From assembly GCA_013335665.1 (NCBI GenBank), contig JAAXVE010000003.1:1-22516 (forward strand): a DNA stretch of 22,516 nt, written 5' to 3'. Source of the DNA: Candidatus Falkowiibacteriota bacterium (GTDB lineage Bacteria > Patescibacteriota > Patescibacteriia > Patescibacteriales > GWE2-39-37). Shown here piece after piece: positions 20,875 through 22,516 of this stretch (positions are counted from its first letter, which is position 1; each line of letters opens with the position of its first letter). The notes beneath the pieces were generated by a model, which was not told where the DNA came from, ran no database searches, and saw nothing but the letters and a program-made list of their open reading frames with translations. The position numbers and the translations under genes were made by a program.

Positions 20875-21126
20875 TCAAACTACGCAACGGGCTTGCAAAT
20901 CATTTATCACTGCCCGCATCTCATTGAACAAGCTGCAAATATCATGGGCGCTTCGAGGATCACTTACCACTGTGAATAGTTTATCCTTGCCCCGAACACC
21001 TTTGAAACAAACCAATACCCTGCCATTACTCTCCCTGTAGTGCAAGCGCGGTATTTCTTTCCCGAACGCCTCAAGCGACCGCCTATTGTTTCGCCCGCCC
21101 CTGTGACCACGTTTTCCTTTAACCAT
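20875..21126 (-). CDS. Small basic protein of unknown function
   Basis: This 83-residue protein has a strongly basic N-terminus (KGKRGHRGGRNNRR) followed by a folded-looking part (RVLVCFKGVRGKDKLFTVVSD) and an amphipathic helix (AHDICSLFNEMRAVINDL). No family is recognised. GGAGG lies 9 bases before the ATG. It is first of a two-gene unit with the 335-residue unknown protein and shares that gene's higher GC content. The basic tail suggests binding of nucleic acid or another polyanion. Both genes may have arrived together. Confidence 0.65.
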   Translation of the reverse strand: MVKGKRGHRGGRNNRRSLEAFGKEIPRLHYRESNGRVLVCFKGVRGKDKLFTVVSDPRSAHDICSLFNEMRAVINDLQARCVV

Positions 21127-21263
21127 TGTTTTCTTCCTCCCCTCACGGTTTTTTATTGACCAGCAACAACATCCGGTGCTGCAAATCGATTTTTAGCTTA
21201 TAAACGACAGCGCCGACACACATACATACAGCGCATCTGATAAAAAGATCAATAATTCACTAC

Positions 21264-21292
21264 TTCTTACCAAGATTGCCGCTTTTTGTCAA
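21264..21292 (-). promoter_or_regulatory. Possible promoter for the two-gene unknown unit
   Basis: On the minus strand, TTGACA (21292-21287), a 17-base spacer and a weak TAAGAA (21269-21264). This would give a leader of about 130 bases. The rest of 21127-21386 shows no gene. A weaker TATAAG occurs nearer the start, so the choice is uncertain. Confidence 0.35.
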
Positions 21293-21313
21293 ACCGCAAT
21301 ATTAATCATAACC

Positions 21314-21342
21314 TTGCCATTTTCCACAGTTTCGCCTAAAAT
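21314..21342 (+). promoter_or_regulatory. Promoter of tRNA-Ile
   Basis: TTGCCA (21314-21319), a 17-base spacer and TAAAAT (21337-21342). It lies about 45 bases upstream of the tRNA, matching the geometry of the promoter at the tRNA-Val locus. Confidence 0.65.
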
Positions 21343-21386
21343 CAAAATTAGTTCGCAAGGCCACCAAACCGACGAAAACTACCCAA

Positions 21387-21459
21387 GGATCCATAGCTCA
21401 GGGGTTAGAGCACCGCTCTTATAAAGCGGGGGTCGATGGTTCAATCCCATCTGGATCCA
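21387..21459 (+). tRNA. tRNA-Ile (anticodon UAU)
   Basis: A 73-base cloverleaf: acceptor GGATCCA/TGGATCC, D-stem GCTC/GAGC, anticodon stem CCGCT/AGCGG with loop CTTATAA, variable GGGTC, T-stem GATGG/CCATC with loop TTCAATC, discriminator A. Position 33 is U and the anticodon reads UAU, cognate to AUA. CCA is not encoded. Most bacteria instead read AUA with a lysidine-modified CAU anticodon. Its 3' half is repeated 60 bases downstream. Confidence 0.93.
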
Positions 21460-21486
21460 CAAACAAAAAACTGCAAAAACGCAAAA

Positions 21487-21549
21487 CGGGGGTCGATGGT
21501 TCCCTGCCTGCCGGCAGGCAGGAATCCCATCTGGATCCACAAACAAAAA
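21487..21549 (+). repeat. Tandem copy of the tRNA-Ile 3' half with the palindrome in its T-loop
   Basis: Bases 21487-21502 repeat 21427-21442 (from the anticodon stem to TTC of the T-loop). The perfect 20-base palindrome follows at 21503-21522. Bases 21523-21549 then repeat 21443-21469, running through the tRNA end and nine bases of trailer. The insertion is exact. The copy lacks the 5' half and cannot form a tRNA. Confidence 0.9.
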
Positions 21550-21617
21550 CCGGAAAAATAAGAAAATTGAAATACTATAACCCAGGCACCCAGGCCCAAA
21601 TTAAAAATCAAGTCAGC

Positions 21618-21647
21618 TTGCTTTAGACTGGCGATTCATACTATAAT
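21618..21647 (+). promoter_or_regulatory. Promoter of the hsp20 operon
   Basis: TTGCTT (21618-21623), an 18-base spacer and TATAAT (21642-21647). The ATG is 25 bases after the -10 box and has no Shine-Dalgarno. No CIRCE or other heat-shock operator is visible. Confidence 0.6.
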
Positions 21648-21672
21648 ATACAGATAAAAACAAAATATTCTT

Positions 21673-22110
21673 ATGCGGATTTTTAAAAAGGGGGAAGAAA
21701 CCAATAGCTGGGCCAACCAAATAAACCTACTTGAAGCAGATGCTAACGAGGATGAATGGTTGGAAAGTGAATATGAGGAAGGACAGCTTTCTATTGATGT
21801 TTATCAAACGCCAGAATCAATTATAGTAAAATCAACAATAGCAGGAGTAAAGCCGGAAGATATAGACATCTCAGTCAATAACGACTTACTAACCATTAGG
21901 GGCAAACGTGAAATGGATGACAGCACCATAATGGATGAAGACTACCTTTTCCGTGAATGTTATTGGGGAACCTTCTCACGATCAATCATTCTACCGATCG
22001 AAATAAAAACAGACAAAATCGATGCCTACCTGGAAAATGGTGTATTGACCGTCACTCTGCCAAAGGCTAAGGCAAAAAAACAAGTTACTGTAAAAGTAAA
22101 AAGCAAATAA
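21673..22110 (+). CDS. Small heat shock protein (Hsp20/alpha-crystallin family)
   Basis: An ATP-independent holdase chaperone of 145 residues. A short acidic N-terminal arm (about 1-35) leads to the alpha-crystallin domain, which begins at GQLSIDVYQTPESIIVKSTIAGVKPEDIDISV and ends with the consensus GVLTVTLPKA near 124-133. The C-terminal tail is basic (KAKKQVTVKVKSK), and VTV may act as the I-x-I-type oligomerisation motif. The family forms cytoplasmic oligomers that bind unfolding proteins. Only four bases separate it from the next gene, so it is the first gene of an operon with a DUF3006-like protein and a VanW-like cell-wall protein. Confidence 0.93.
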   Translation: MRIFKKGEETNSWANQINLLEADANEDEWLESEYEEGQLSIDVYQTPESIIVKSTIAGVKPEDIDISVNNDLLTIRGKREMDDSTIMDEDYLFRECYWGTFSRSIILPIEIKTDKIDAYLENGVLTVTLPKAKAKKQVTVKVKSK

Positions 22111-22114
22111 GGAC

Positions 22115-22330
22115 ATGGAAGCAATCTTAACTTTAGACCGCATCGAGGAGGATCGAGCTATTTTTTTAACTGAAAAACATCAGCTCGTCATTTTGCCGAC
22201 AGAACTTCTGCCGGCTGAAATTTTACCTGGACAGACACTGGCAGTAACTATCGGCCCTAACTCAGCACCCCAGATCAATTCCGAACAAGCCGCCAAAGAC
22301 GTCCTAAACGAGTTATTATCAACAGATTGA
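22115..22330 (+). CDS. DUF3006-like small protein
   Basis: A 71-residue protein with the DUF3006 pattern: LDRIEEDRAIFLTEKHQLVILPTELLP followed by GQTLAVTI, a small beta-rich fold of unknown function. The last 20 residues (QAAKDVLNELLSTD) form a helix. AAGGA lies next to the ATG. It sits between the hsp20 gene (4-base gap) and a VanW-like gene (2-base gap) and uses TGA as stop. From memory, DUF3006 genes often lie beside secreted cell-envelope proteins, which fits its neighbour. Confidence 0.75.
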   Translation: MEAILTLDRIEEDRAIFLTEKHQLVILPTELLPAEILPGQTLAVTIGPNSAPQINSEQAAKDVLNELLSTD

Positions 22331-22332
22331 AT

Positions 22333-22516
22333 ATGTTCAGCCACCCAGAAAAACGTCACCAGGCTAAACAATGGTTGCTTGCTGCGGCAATCATTTTTTT
22401 TAGCTTAATTCTGATCGCAGGCCTTACTTATGCCTGGTACGCTTACTCTTACCAAAACAGAGTTTTTAAAGGTGTCACTTTAGGTAAAATAGACATCAGC
22501 TGTGTACCCGCTGATG
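22333..22516 (+). CDS. VanW-like / PG-binding cell-envelope protein (partial, 5' end)
   Basis: Sixty-one N-terminal codons are visible before the window ends. A basic cytoplasmic start (SHPEKRHQAKQW) precedes one hydrophobic helix (about 15-38), then the sequence VFKGVTLGKIDISCVPAD. That last segment matches the beginning of the peptidoglycan-binding repeat found at the N-terminus of VanW-type and some L,D-transpeptidase proteins. The protein is probably membrane-anchored and faces the wall. The catalytic or VanW domain lies outside the window. It starts two bases after the DUF3006-like stop, without a Shine-Dalgarno. Confidence 0.72.
   Translation, partial: MFSHPEKRHQAKQWLLAAAIIFFSLILIAGLTYAWYAYSYQNRVFKGVTLGKIDISCVPAD

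Noticed and set aside
18394..21549. CRISPR array, suggested by spaced repeats
   Set aside because: The repeats are tRNA-derived with unequal spacing, and there are no regular spacers or cas genes.
1..22516. UGA recoding to glycine, as in some CPR lineages
   Set aside because: TGA serves as the stop at 22328-22330, tightly followed by the next gene, and no conserved gene in the window is interrupted by in-frame TGA.

Overview
The window looks like a chromosomal segment of a streamlined bacterium, most likely a member of the Candidate Phyla Radiation (Patescibacteria, Parcubacteria-like). This is an inference from gene style: an O-antigen-ligase-like membrane protein fused to TPR repeats, a DHH phosphoesterase with a DNH variant motif, a tiny single-domain GIY-YIG nuclease beside a tRNA, a VanW/PG-binding-type protein, tRNAs without encoded CCA, and dispersed CCTGCCGGCAGG palindromes. 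Stop codons TAA, TAG and TGA are all used as stops, so the genetic code looks standard.

Layout. Bases 1-216 hold the 3' end of an unknown gene. On the minus strand, 490-2755 is a compact operon tyrS - small membrane protein - murI, with a strongly structured leader upstream of tyrS. nagB (2979-3716, minus) faces away from a LmbE/PIG-L deacetylase (3865-4482, plus), which is followed by a GT4 glycosyltransferase (4606-5751). A solitary 68-residue membrane protein (5917-6123) has its own consensus promoter and terminator. From 11961 down to 6174 runs a minus-strand carbohydrate cluster: a GH130 phosphorylase-type enzyme, a two-domain glycosyltransferase, a methyltransferase, a membrane-anchored protein and a frameshifted glycogen-debranching-type glycosidase. 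valS and the O-antigen-ligase/TPR gene form another minus-strand unit (12033-17002). A DHH phosphoesterase follows on the plus strand (17165-18310).

The most unusual part is 18332-19038 together with 21314-21549. A GIY-YIG nuclease gene lies between two copies of the 5' half of tRNA-Val(GAC), and its last seven codons are also the start of the intact tRNA. A 16-20 base palindrome occurs three times in the window, each time as a clean insertion in the D-loop or T-loop of a broken tRNA copy: twice around tRNA-Val and once in a tandem copy of the 3' half of tRNA-Ile(UAU). The UAU anticodon is itself unusual in bacteria. Between the two tRNA loci lie a Nudix hydrolase and a two-gene unit of unknown function, both with strong Shine-Dalgarno sites. 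The right end holds an Hsp20 - DUF3006-like - VanW-like operon that runs off the window.

Two start types coexist. valS, the GH130 gene and the LmbE gene have -10 boxes only 7-9 bases before the ATG, which implies leaderless mRNAs. Others have strong Shine-Dalgarno sites, and two of those sites serve very short leader ORFs that overlap the main start.
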